The translations under genes and the position numbers were made by a program. DNA of 64,000 bases from Proteles cristata cristata (Eukaryota; Chordata; Mammalia; Carnivora; Hyaenidae), in assembly GCA_017311185.1 (NCBI GenBank), contig JAESUZ010005172.1, positions 248,001 to 312,000 on the forward strand, given 5' to 3'. The notes under the pieces were generated by a model. The model made no database searches. It saw only the letters and a program-made list of their open reading frames with translations, and was not told the DNA's origin. Below are positions 10,871-21,543 of the stretch, one piece after another. How positions within the stretch are numbered: the stretch's first letter is position 1; every line of letters starts with the position of its first letter.

Positions 10871-13389
10871 AACCACTTCTAGTTTGGCTTCAATCTGGCA
10901 CCCCAATTCTGACAGCAGGGTGTCTCTTGTGGTCCTGATGCCCCCTACACTCAGATTCTGGAAACTGAGTCCTTGTCTTCTTCCCAGTGAATGATATGAT
11001 ATCCTGCCAAATACCTCAGTCTACATAAGAGCAGTGACTCACTCGGTCTTCTTTTGCCTATATCCCCAACCCTTTTACCATGCTTTGGGTCCTGTTAGCT
11101 GCTGAGAGACCTTTCTGATGCTGACTTTCTGGTTGTCTGCTTGAATTTCTGAATGGTCCTTGCTATTTGACACAGTATTTCTGTGTCTTGAATGCCCAAA
11201 GGACACCTTGTATAGATAATACAAAATAGTGGATCAACAAGGACTTCATATCAGACTTAGCTTGAATCTTTTCTTGCCCCAGGATACATCAGGCAAGTTC
11301 CACAACCTCCTGGAGTCTGTTTCTTCATTTGTAAGTGAAGGCAAGTAAAATCCCATAGGTAAAGGGCCATACAGTTGTCCATCAGTAATGCCCCTTCTCC
11401 ATACTGATCATCAATGCTGATCACCTCTTTTGACTGTGATTGTGGTTTATGTTTCATTGTCCAGGGACCTTGCGGTGCCATCTTAGTAGGTTCAGCTGGA
11501 CCACATATCCATGTGCCTTCCCACCCCAGCAGATGGTTAAAGTTTCAAGTCCTGGTCCAACTCTTGTTAACTGGGTAATACCTTGTCATACTTGTATGAA
11601 ACCATGGGGTTTTCTAGGGAGCATGTTTCCAATGAGTGCTTGCATTCTTGATGATGGCTTATGGAATAAATTCAGTTTTTTGGGCAAAGGTAACCAGGTG
11701 AGTAGGAGACTCTCCCCCTAATTGCTTGGTATCCTAGGAAATTGCCTATGTACTACATTGTGTTTGGGTGTAGCAGAAAAGGGCAGTAGCCTGGCTTGTT
11801 CTAACAGAGACTTTTTATTATAGTTAAAAACAACTCAGCTAGCCACACCCTGTCACCTACTAATAGTGATATCTCAGAGGGATAATTTAAATCAGCAATA
11901 AAAGCAAACCATATACCTATGGAAACTTCACCAATAGCACCTTCTGTGACACAGAGATCTTTATGAGTTTTTGTGGCTCACTGGCCACATGACTCATTTA
12001 TAGTGGATTAAAGCTAACCAAAGTTGCCTTCCTTCTTCTAACCAGTGAAAGAAGTGGGCAGGGTCAGACAAGAAGAGGGTATGAGGACAGCAGAGAGAAG
12101 GAGGTGGAACTCCCAAAGGGAGGAGGCATCTGTGTCACATTATCATCCCTGAGAGTCCATGAAGATGCTGAACCTGCCGGGAAAGAGCAACTGGCAGTGG
12201 ACCAGGGACTGTGGGATGGTCATGACATTTAAATATTGCATAAGTTCTGCGGGTTTTAGTTGACAGTGTGCTCCACCCAATTCAACAATGTAATATGACT
12301 GCTACAAACAACTATTTTTCTATCTTGAGCTATTTTCATAGAAGCATGGGACCTAGAAAGAGGTGAGTTTCTATCCTCTCTGTGCTCCACAGGATACTGC
12401 GTTCATTTGTGAGCTCTAGGCAAGCTGGGGCACATCATAAAGACTCCTTTAACATGCTGGTGAGTGGGATCTTGACCATAGAAGGAATAGCCTAAGGGAT
12501 AGAGAATGTTTGTCCTGAATATCTTGAATCAGAGTCAGACCTGATCTAGAATACCCAAGGTAGAAACCCAATAAATAGGAGAGGCAGGGAGCTGATTCAG
12601 CTCAAGGTAGGAAGAGCTTGTCAACAAGGCTGGTCTATGATAAAATGGCCGCTTTTAAAGAAAGTGAGTTCCTGGTTACAGGAGATATTCAACTATGGCC
12701 ATTTGGTGTAAGGATGTTGTAAAGGGAGACTCAGGCAACTGGAAGGGGGCCTTTTTTAATCTTTGGAATCAATGATTCCAACAGGAAAAGATGCTCTGGT
12801 GTCCCCCAGCACTTACCTCTGCTCTTGCAAGAGACGCAGCTAGACATTCATTCATTCAATATCTGCTATTGGCAGGCACTGTGCTTGGTGAACATGGAGG
12901 TGCAGTGTAGTCATCTGTATATCAGAGCCAGAATGAAAAGGCCTCAGAGAGAGTTGTTATGGTGTAACACTTAGTGATTCAGTGTCATAAATCTCAGTCA
13001 TGGGGAAACAATGGACTCATTAAGTTCCTTCATTAAGGAGACTCATTAAGTGTCAAGTAACACCTTTCCTTCTACTGCGTGATGGAGAACCAGAATGTCA
13101 GCATTTATGTTTGTTAGTTGTTACAGTGAAACTTCTGGCTCTTGGGGATTGGAGACGGGACCAAGGCAGAAGAAGGTGAGAAATGAGCAAAGCAGCAGGA
13201 GAAATAAAGTTCTGGGATGACTACTCATGTCTCCCCTTCCGCCTTTACAGACCCCTTCGGGTGTATTCAGCCTGGGTATAGTATTGACTAGGCTTTTTAC
13301 AGCAAGACCTACAACAGGTAATTGGTGGACCTATTCTGGGCCATGCACAGGGTGAGACACAGGGGAGCCCCAAACAGATGAGACACCAT
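10871..13389. other. Intergenic upstream of the CLIP4 CpG island, no gene seen
   Basis: The composition becomes less AT-rich. A 93-codon open frame at 11440-11721 has no recognisable product or splice context. The stretch 12845-12930 ('ggcaggcactgtgcttggtg') looks like an old mammal-wide repeat. Enhancer or promoter-proximal elements could lie here but none is identifiable by eye. Confidence 0.35.
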
Positions 13390-14330
13390 CTCTGCCCCTG
13401 TGAACTGGGTGGGAGCGCTCCTAGCCCCGCGGAGGGGGGTGGGGGGGAGGGAGGAGGAGAGGAGGGAAAGGTGGGGAAGGCTAGCTAAGGGCTTTAATCG
13501 AGGAATACAGCGCACCAAGGGCTGCGTCCCCTACTCACTGCCCCGGGCCCTGCGGGCTTCCTCCGAGTACCTCCCTGCGACCGCGATGGAAATACCACGG
13601 CGCTACCACCTCCAGGCAAGCCTAACCCAGGAAGCCCCCAGACAGTCCTAACCTGGAGGCCCAACCTTCCGTGGGCTGGGGGCCCGCGGGGGCGCAGGCA
13701 AGAGGCGCGTGAGCACCGGCGCGTGCGCGGGGCTGGGGCCGAGGCCTGCGCGCGGCCCGGGCGCCTGCACTGCGCGCGCGCCGACCCCGCGTGGGGCCCG
13801 GCGCGGCGCGCGCGGAGGCGGCAGGCGGGAGGGGCCGGACCAGGTCGGGGAGCGGCGCAGCGGGAGGCTCCGCGGCCGGCCACTGGAGACGGGCGCCGGG
13901 GTGGACGAGCGCGCCTCTCGGCCTTGCCTCCGCGCCTCCGCGTTCGCAGCCGGCCGCCCCGAGAGGACCGGAGGAGCAGGTGGGTCGGGAGCGCGCGGGG
14001 GCTACGGGCCGGCTGGGAGGGGGCGCGAGTGCCCGAGGGGCGGTTGACGGCGCGGGGAGGGCCGCGCGGAGGCGCCGGGAGCTCCGCGTCCGCGTCCTGT
14101 GGCGCCGGGGTCGCGGGCTCCCGCAGGCCTCCCGGGGGCGGGGGCGGCGCAGCCCACCTTCGGGGAGGTGGGTTTCTCCTCTCCGCTCCTCGCGGGCCGT
14201 GGAACTTTGGGATGAGGGTCGGCGCGGTGCCTGGCTCGCTGCCCCCTGTCCGCGTCCGCAGCCGCCGCCGCCCGGGCGCCCTGGGAGTGTCACCCGGCGC
14301 GTAGATGTGCTGCGTGCTGTGCGCCGCCCT
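13390..14330 (+). promoter_or_regulatory. CLIP4: CpG island, probable CLIP4 promoter
   Basis: Base composition changes sharply from AT-rich flanks to a very GC-rich block with dense CpG, for example around 13715-13830 and 13980-14160. No other block in the window resembles it. It lies 7 kb upstream of the first coding exon, as expected for a TATA-less CpG-island promoter. A GGCGCGTGCGCG string at 13719-13730 is close to the NRF1 consensus, and several GC boxes are present. The upstream edge (13434-13480) is G-run rich and could form G-quadruplexes. Long open frames on both strands here are by-products of GC content. Confidence 0.8.
13850..13979 (+). other. CLIP4: Putative non-coding first exon of CLIP4 (5' limit unknown)
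   Basis: The motif GAGCAG|GTGGGT places a good splice donor directly after 13979 inside the CpG island, so a non-coding 5' UTR exon ending there could splice to the acceptor before 21396. The 5' end given is arbitrary. A second usable donor, GGGGAG|GTGGGT, lies near 14166, so the true first exon could be longer or there could be alternatives. Confidence 0.35.
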
Positions 14331-15560
14331 TCGCCTTTTTCTTGCAGCGGGCCTCTTCACATCTTCCGTGCCTCCCTTTGCTTGTTAAATTGTTTAAGAA
14401 ACCTTTCGCCAGTGGGAGTGCAGCGCTAAACCAGGTGGCTTTGCTTCCAGTCTTTAGCTATCTTGAGATTCCTTAATTCGAAATCATGGGAATTGGGAAG
14501 GGAAGTTGGGGGGCGGGGGGCGGGCACTTGCTCTGAGCCTGCCCTAAACAGAGATGTGGTTTAGACCTCATCCTTGTAGATTAGATTGATGGGTTTATAA
14601 TGTCAGCTTTCTTTTAGATGTCAGGTTGTTCGTTCATCCAGAGACTAAAGAGGCAGTTTGGATTTAAACTCTGAGACAATGTTTTGATATGTATCAGAAG
14701 ATGATATTCTCATGGGATAGTAACGTGCTCTATGTTCCCAGCTAGACTGTGGTTCACATTGTAGCAATTTCATAGTATAAATCGGTGAAAAAATTCAGCA
14801 CAGAAACACCCTCCTCCTGAGAAACATCCCCCCAAATACTTCATTTTCAGATTGACACTTGTCGTTTATGAAGCTTTTGGACAATTTAAAGTAAACATCC
14901 CCCAAATACTTATACTTCATTTGCAGATTGACATTTGTCATTTATGAACCTTCTGCAAAATTTAAAGTAAGTCGTCTAAATGGCAGAAGATCAGGCGATG
15001 CGGGACACGGAGCAACTATGGACCGAAAGCAGAGGATTTAAAATGGCAGAAATCCAGCTTTCTACATTTTTATTATGCAAAACCATCCTGGTTCTATCTT
15101 ATTTTGCTAACAATATGCATTTTTAAATGCTTTCATTTGATAATGGACTACCTGGGCTGTAAGATTAGATCTTATATATATAATGAATATTTTTGTTTTA
15201 TAGAAGATTTAGCAAATGGTATATTATTTATAGTACTTATTTCAGACATTTCAGATTCACCAGGTCAGCTTTCCTAGCAGGGCCTTTCAAAAAAGTGATA
15301 TTTAAACATTAAAAAAAATAAAAAAGTGATGTTTATATAGTGTCTTTTTATTATTCACAAAAACTCCAGTTTTGAAACATGTACCAGTGATCTTTTTGTT
15401 AAAGAGTCAACTTAACTCTTTCTGTTTAAACCTACAAATATCTGGTTACTTTTAGGCTTACTGTTCCCTTGTTCATTATGTATAATTAATTGTGCTGCTG
15501 TTGGCTTGCTTAGTTTTATTAGCTTTTGTTTCTTGTTGATTCTTATTATTTTTGCGTCTG
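14331..15560. other. Intron 1, first part
   Basis: Unique-looking AT-rich sequence. It contains a G-run cluster at 14505-14525 and a diverged local duplication at 14822-14968, reported as findings. No exon was recognised. Confidence 0.4.
14822..14968 (+). repeat. Local duplication of about 71-76 bases, two adjacent copies
   Basis: Copy 1 is 14822-14892 and copy 2 is 14893-14968. Both run from 'aaacatcccccc/aaacatccccc' through 'cagattgacacttgtc/cagattgacatttgtc' to 'atttaaagt'. Copy 2 has a short insertion ('tatac') and several substitutions. Confidence 0.9.
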
Positions 15561-15564
15561 GAAT

Positions 15565-15770
15565 TTGAGCAGCACTGTTTTCCATCAGTGATGTTCAGTA
15601 GAACTTTCTGCAATGAGGGGAGTGTTTCTGCACTGTTTAAGCATGGTGACATGTGGGTGGCTACCCACATGTGGCTTTTGAGTACTTCTATGGGGCTAGA
15701 GCAATGGAGGAACTGAAATTTTAATTTAATGTAAATAGCCACATGTGGCTCATCAGCTTTAAATTTTTAG
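15565..15770 (-). repeat. hAT-type DNA transposon relic (non-autonomous)
   Basis: The text 'gatgttcagtagaactttct' and 'aaatagccacatgtggctca' resembles a common mammalian hAT-type MITE with the CACATGTGGCT motif near its ends. The subfamily is not certain. Confidence 0.5.
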
Positions 15771-16104
15771 TTCTTCAGGAAGCTTCCACCGGCTCTCTTG
15801 AACCCAGCACTCATTACAACTATACAGTAATTACAGCTTTCTTATAGGAATCCTCTGCTAGGCTCTAACCTATGTGAGGACAAGGGCATACCTATTTTTT
15901 TCCCCTTTTCTATGCCCAGCCTAGGCCTTAGAAACACTCAGTAAATATTGTTGAGTGACTAATGAACTTCTGGAGAGTAGGTGTGTTTTATACTCTCTCT
16001 AGGGCCCAGAGCCAACTAAGTATCAAATACTGTAAATAACTGTTTAGTGACAGAAGAGATTCATATATGTAACAAATGGATAACTGGTGATGTTACATTA
16101 AATT

Positions 16105-16668
16105 TTTTTTTTGTTAACTTTTATTGAAGTCTAATTAACATACAGTGTTATATTAGGTTCAGGTGTACAATATAGTGACTCATCAATCTATATATTACTC
16201 AGTGTTCATCATAAGTCTACTCTTGATAATCTTTATCTTTTTCACTCACCCTCTACCTCCCTCCCTTCTAGCAGCCACTGGTTTGTTCTCTGTATTTAAG
16301 AGTCTGTTTTTTCTTTGTTCCTTTGTTTTGTTTTGTAAATTCCACATATGAGTGAACTCATATGGTAATTGTCTTTCTCTGACTTATCTCACTAAGCATT
16401 ATAACCTCTAGGCCCATACATATTGTTGCAAATGGCAAGTTCTCATTATTTTTTTATGAGTGAGCAATATTTCCCCCTCCCCCCTCCCATCTTCTTTATT
16501 CATTCATCTGTGGATGGAGGCTTGGGTTGCTTCCATGTCTTCACTATTATATATAGTGCTACAGTAAATGTAAGGTGCATATATGTCATTTGAATTAGTG
16601 TTTTTGTTTTCTTTGAGTAAATAACTAGTAATGGAGTCACTGGATCATTTAGTAATTCTGTTTTTAGT
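16105..16668 (-). mobile_element. LINE-1 3' region, antisense
   Basis: Reversed L1 3' text: 'acttttattgaagtctaatt', 'aggttcaggtgtacaatata', 'ttcattcatctgtggatgga', then older ORF2-like sequence. No intact frame. Confidence 0.75.
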
Positions 16669-16671
16669 TTT

Positions 16672-16870
16672 TATTTAATTAATTTTTAAAATGTTTATTT
16701 CTGAGGGAGAGTGTGCAAGTGAGGGAAGGGCAGATAGAGGGGGCAAAGGATCTAAAGTGGGCTCTGCGCTGACAGCAGTGAACCCAATGTGGGGCTTGAA
16801 CTCAAGAACTGTGACATCATGACCTGAGACGAAGTCAGACCCTCAAATGACTGAGCCACCCAGGCACCCC
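16672..16870 (-). mobile_element. Carnivore SINE, antisense, diverged
   Basis: Tail side 'aaaatgtttatttctgaggg'; head 'gagccacccaggcacccc' ending at 16870. Confidence 0.88.
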
Positions 16871-16904
16871 TCCATTTTTAACTTTTTTTTAATTAAAAAA
16901 TTTT

Positions 16905-16925
16905 AATGCTAATTTTTTTTGGGGG

Positions 16926-16963
<38 letters not shown>

Positions 16964-17138
16964 GAATGAGCAAATGAGCAGGGGAGGAGCAGAGAGAGAG
17001 GGAGACACAGAATCCAAAGCAGGCTCCAGCTCTGAGCTGTCAGCACAGAGCCCGATGCAGGGCTAAAGCTCATGAACTGTGAGATTATGACCTGAGCTGA
17101 ACCCAGATGCTTAACTGACTGAGCCATCCAGTTGACCC
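16905..17138 (-). mobile_element. Carnivore SINE, antisense, with long GA microsatellite
   Basis: It follows the previous copy almost directly. A pure G run and (GA)n lie at 16920-16957. The head is decayed ('gagccatccagttgaccc'). Confidence 0.88.
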
Positions 17139-17139
17139 T

Positions 17140-19922
17140 ATTTTTAATTTTTAAAGGAACCTTGGAGATATAATTTAAATGCTTATTTTGGTTATAGTAA
17201 TTTTTGGGGAATTTAATGAGAATAATGCCTCATGGCAAAATATACTATGAAAATGAATGAAAGGGCCTCGTGATTCTAACTCATGTGGACACAGCTTAGA
17301 TCTCCTGTTAGTTGAGTAGCTCAAAGATGGTGCCCTTGAACCATATTCCAAATAAAGCTGAGGGAGTCTCTTGACCATAATGAGGTTCCTTAGTGAGGCC
17401 TACTAGCCCTGAACCACTTTGAAGAAGTTAGTGGCCATTTCTCCTCACCACCATTCTGTGTTAGGGCATAGACCAGGAATCCCTGAAAAAGCACAATATA
17501 TTAGAGCCATGTTACAAGTTGCACTTTCTCAGAGCTGTTTTGGGGTGACAGTGTAGGATGGAATTCCTATACTAATCAAAGTTTGGGGAATTTGATTCTA
17601 GTTTGACCAAGTTTGAGCAAGATCCCAGGTGTCATAGATCTTTAGATCCAAAGATTGCTTTTCAGGAAGGATTGTAAAACTCTACTGTGTTTTTAGAGGT
17701 GTACAACTTACTGAAGTGGGACAAAAGGTAGACTGTTGAGTTTTTCGTGAAGGAAAGGAAATGGGACTAGGGAAAAATACAGTGAAGACACAGTATACAG
17801 CAGCACATTGGTCAGGTAATAGTGCAGCTTCTCTGGGCTTGAAGTATCCAGTATGTGAAATGACAGTGTTTATTACATCTTGTTGAGTGAGTCATCTTTC
17901 CACACTGAATCTAAATATGTGTAAGACACTAATCTGGCTCCTGTGGCAAGTGGTAGTTGTGCAAGATACAGTTCTGTAAGGATCTCAACAGTCTACAAGG
18001 AAATGAAAGGTCATCCGAGGATCACTTTCAAAAAACATTTTGGGTGAGAAACTCTAACCTTTAAAAGGGAGGTTTTTAAAGGTGACTTCCTCTTAACCAA
18101 CTCAGAACAATAGGCACTTAATCATTTGGCTGAAGAATTAGGAGCATAAAAACACAAGTGAGTTCCCAAGTGTGCTTATAGTCAGATTACTCTTCCTAAA
18201 ACACAGGTTGAATCAGAATGCTCTTCTTTTAAGAAATCAGGAGTTTCCCAGTGCTTATGGAATTAAGTGGTGTGGTCTTTGATCAGGCATATGAAATACT
18301 CCCAGGTATAGTCCTAAAAATCATTACAGCCTTACATCAAACACTGGACCTAGGTGTGCCTAAGTTCCAGCCTAGCCCCTCTAACATGCTCTTGTTTTAA
18401 ATTTCTGCCCACTCATCTTTCAAGACCCATTTCGAGAGATGCTTTATTCACTGCACTGTTTCTGATTGTTGGGAGTGCCCAGTGCAGATGTTCCTTTACT
18501 TATGTTATGGAACATATCCCATTCGATTTCATCATCAGTAGTTACTAGTGCTATTTTATTCGCCCTAGTAGATGGTAAGCTACCTAATAAGGCTGGACTA
18601 TCTTACTTTGGTATTCTCTGAAACATCAAGAAAAATATGGTGCCTTGTACATGGTGCGTCCTTAATAGTATTAAGCCTTGTTTCTGTTCCTTAGTTTCAA
18701 AAGAAGCTTCATGCCCTACATAGAATATTTTGCTCAAATTTACTGCTAAAATTAGAGGCCAACAGGCAGAAATCTTGTTACTTTTGTCATTTAGAAGCTA
18801 TAGTATTGAAGGAGGACTATCTATGGGGATGTGGGTTACTTTTTGGAATTGAAGTATTTGAGGAAGATTACCTTGCTGTAAGGCACTAATTCCTTGTTAT
18901 TTCCCAGTTTATGTGGTAGTGTTATTATCATAATGACTCAAAGTATTGGATGGCAACTAACTTTAGCATCTGAAAAAACCTTGAATACCTTTAACATAGT
19001 AACAGTGTATTAGGTTATATAATATAGACTATCCATGTCCACATAAGCATGCACCTTATGACACAAAGTCACCTACTCTTTACCAGTTCCTGGCAGTCTT
19101 CAGAAAACATATGAATCGTTGGAAAGGAACCAGTTAGCTCAGAGAGGTGACTGTTTCCTTGGAGCTGGATGGTGATGGTGGAGTAAAGATGACTAAATTA
19201 GATATAGGATTGGTTAACTAAGTATAATAGAACACACATTGAGTAATATCTGGCATGGCGTTATCTGCTAGGGTCAGCTACCAGTTAAATATCTTTATTC
19301 TTTCTACTGGAATGGTCTAAAATCATTTTTATTTAGTTTTGTAATATAGCTTTTGCTTATATTTAATACCAATATAGAGATTTATAAGACTCTAAAGACT
19401 GGATGCAAAAGAAACTGGATATTTTTTACCTTTACAGTGCAGTTGTAATAATACTTGCTCTGCTTTCTATGTCATTTCTATATGAGCTAGGATGTGGCAG
19501 CAGTCCACTTCAGAACAAACTTATTCTAAGCTCTCATGGTTTGTTTTTGTTTTTGTTCTTCTTTTTGGAAAAAGAGAGTATCAGTGATGCGTTTTAAAAG
19601 GCATGGCCTTCTGTCTTCTGCTAGGATAGACTAAATAGATCTTATATGTTGGTGAAAAGTAACCAATGCCAGGAAGCTCTTAGATCCATATTTGTACAAG
19701 TGATGTGATTGATCTTCAGTAAAGTTCTAGGATGTTGGAAAAGAGTGAGAACGCCCTAGACTAGATTATTTTCATGTGATGAGCACATGGTATGAACTAT
19801 TGGAAGATAATATAACCTGTGTCAGACCCTATAATAGTTAGAGATACATCTACAAGAAGTATTATATCCCTTTGTTACTCTAAGTAAAGAGAACATCATC
19901 CATTTAGATTAACTCAGCATTT
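17140..19922. other. Intron 1, central part
   Basis: Mostly unique AT-rich sequence. The segment 18340-18690 ('caagacccatttcgagagat', 'ggtaagctacctaataaggc') resembles an L2 3' relic. Short open frames have no splice or homology support. Confidence 0.4.
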
Positions 19923-19938
19923 AAAAAAATCTTTTCAA

Positions 19939-20150
19939 GGGGCGCCTGGGTGGCTTAGTCGGTTAAGCGTCCGACTTTCACTTGGGTCATGATCTCGCGG
20001 TTCGTGGGTTCGAGCCCCGCGTCGGGCTCTGTGCTGACTACCAGCTCAGAGCCTGGAGCCTGTTTCGGTCTGTGACTCCCTCTCTCTCTGACCCTCCCCT
20101 GCTCACGCTGTCTCTCTCTCTCTCTCCTAGAAATAAATAAAAAACATTAA
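19939..20150 (+). mobile_element. Young carnivore SINE, sense (first of a same-site pair)
   Basis: It starts GGGGCGCCTGGGTGGC and has the diagnostic young-group body. It is preceded by AAAAAAATCTTTTCA (19923-19937) and followed by the same string (20151-20165). Confidence 0.95.
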
Positions 20151-20165
20151 AAAAAAATCTTTTCA

Positions 20166-20341
20166 GGGGCGCCTGGGTGGCTTAGTCGGTTAAGCGTCCG
20201 ACTTTCGCTTAGGTCATGATCTCGTGGTTCGTGGGTTCGGGCCCCGCGTCGGGCTCTGTGCTGACTGCCAGCTCAGAGCTTGGAGCCTGTTTCAGTCTGT
20301 GTCTCTCTCTCTCTCCTAGAAATAAATAAAAACATTAAAAA
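20166..20341 (+). mobile_element. Young carnivore SINE, sense (second of the pair, internally shortened)
   Basis: Nearly identical to its neighbour but about 36 bases shorter, missing part of the CT-rich 3' segment. It is flanked by AAAAAAATCTTTTCA at 20151-20165 and 20342-20356. Confidence 0.95.
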
Positions 20342-20360
20342 AAAAAAATCTTTTCACTTA

Positions 20361-20401
20361 GGAGCACCTGGATGGCTCAGTCAGTTGAGCAACTGTCTTT
20401 A
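20361..20401 (+). mobile_element. Head of an older sense SINE, split by later insertions
   Basis: It reads 'ggagcacctggatggctcag' then 'tcagttgagcaactg' and stops. The matching body resumes at 20709. Confidence 0.75.
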
Positions 20402-20411
20402 AAAAAAATTG

Positions 20412-20484
20412 TTTTTAGTAGAGGCTAAAGTCTGGGATGAGCACTGGGTATTGTATGGAAACCAACTTGACAATAAACTATAAA
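20412..20484 (+). mobile_element. Very short LINE-1 3' terminus, sense
   Basis: The text 'gggatgagcactgggtattg' and 'caacttgacaataaactat' is the reverse complement of the termini of the antisense L1s at 26047 and 33844. Confidence 0.75.
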
Positions 20485-20708
20485 AATTTTTTTTTTAATG
20501 TTTATTCATTTTTGTGTGTGTGTTTGAGAGAGTGCATGAGAACATGAGCAGGAGAATGGCGGAGAGAGAATGAGATGCAGAATCTAAAGCAGGATCCAGG
20601 CTCTTAGGTGTCAGCACAGAACCTGACATGGGTCTCGAACCCACGGACCACAAGATCATGACCTGAGCTGAAGTTGGACACTTAAGCAACTGAGGCACCC
20701 AGGTGCCC
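20485..20708 (-). mobile_element. Carnivore SINE, antisense
   Basis: T-rich start, a TG run at 20514-20523, GA block and reversed head 'gaggcacccaggtgcccc'. Confidence 0.9.
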
Positions 20709-20985
20709 CTAGCTTCTGACTCTTGATTTCAACTCATGTCATGATCCCAGGGTCATAGGATTGAGCCCATCATTGGGCTCCATGCCAAGCATGGAGCCTG
20801 CTTGGGATTTTCTCTGTCTCTGTCTCTGTCTCTCCCTCCCCTCTCCCTTTGGCCTGCCCTCCCTCCCTCCCTCCCTGTCTCTCCCCTCCTTCCCTTTGCC
20901 CCTCCCCCACTTGCTCATGCACACACTCATTCTCTCTAAAATAAAAAACAAAACTAAAAAACAAAAACAATATTTATAAAAAAAC
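20709..20985 (+). mobile_element. Body and tail of the older sense SINE
   Basis: It continues from the head at 20361 with 'agcttctgactcttgatttc' and 'catgatcccagggtcatagg', then a CT-rich block (20810-20930) and an A-rich tail. The wording is of the older, dog-like SINE type. Confidence 0.8.
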
Positions 20986-21171
20986 ATTTTCACCTGTTAT
21001 GGGGAAATACTTAGGTTTTTATTTCTCCTGAGCTTTGTCTAAAAAGATTGCATTTCTGTAAGAGACAATGTGAAGGAACATATATTCTTTAATAGCAGTT
21101 TGCTAAAAGGAAGTTTTTTCCCCTTCCTCTCTAAAAAAGATTCTTGAAGATTGAAGTTAAAAATGTAAGTA

Positions 21172-21283
21172 GGTTGAGGTTCCTGTCTGGCTCAGTTGGG
21201 GTAGAATGTGACTCTTGATCTTGGGGTTGTAAATTCAAGTCCCATGTTAGGTGTAGAGATTACAAAATCTTAAAAAAAGTCAG
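21172..21283 (+). mobile_element. Old carnivore SINE, sense, short form
   Basis: It contains 'ttcctgtctggctcagttgg', 'cttgatcttggggttgtaaa' and a short A tail, about 110 bases upstream of the coding exon acceptor. Confidence 0.8.
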
Positions 21284-21410
21284 TAGGTTATATATGAAAA
21301 GAAAATAGTTTTTTTTTTTTTTTATGATTCAAGGCAGTCATTCTAAGTTGCATACCAATACAACAGATATGCTTTTTTTCTCCCTCTCATTAAAGGTGGC
21401 TTTCTAGAAG

Positions 21411-21543
21411 ATGACCATAGAGGACCTTCCAGATTTTCCAGTAGAAGGAAATTCTTTGATTGGAAGATACCCATTTTTATTTCCAGGTTCTGATACACCA
21501 GTTGTGTTTTCCATTTCTGCAGCACCAATGCCTTCGGACTGTG
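21411..21543 (+). CDS. CLIP4: CLIP4 coding exon 1: initiator Met and N-terminus (residues 1-44)
   Basis: The exon begins at 21396 after a pyrimidine-rich acceptor ending TTAAAG and carries 15 bases of 5' UTR. The start codon at 21411 is fixed by an in-frame TAG at 21405-21407, only two codons upstream. The peptide opens MTIEDLPDFPVEG and ends in SAAPMPSDC, matching the CLIP4 N-terminus as recalled. This stretch precedes the ankyrin repeats and has no recognised fold, signal peptide or membrane segment. The donor GTATGT follows 21543, leaving phase 1; the split codon becomes Glu with the next exon. Intron 2 behind it is the longest in the window (9.7 kb) and is packed with nested repeats. Confidence 0.93.

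Noticed and set aside
11440..11721. Plus-strand frame of 93 codons upstream of the CpG island
   Set aside because: No recognised product or partner exons. It could be a fragment of an unrecognised repeat; the evidence is too thin to call a gene.
14166..14172. Alternative first-exon donor GGGGAG|GTGGGT
   Set aside because: Plausible, but not preferred over 13979 without transcript data; recorded only as an alternative.
13494..14429. Long overlapping open frames (up to 288 codons) on both strands of the CpG island
   Set aside because: Stops are rare in very GC-rich DNA. The frames are Arg/Ala/Pro/Gly-rich low complexity, overlap in several frames and match nothing known.
19939..20030. tRNA-like sequence with A and B box pattern
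   Set aside because: It is the tRNA-derived head of a SINE (gggttcgagcccc B box). The same pattern occurs in all 34 copies, so no tRNA gene is called.
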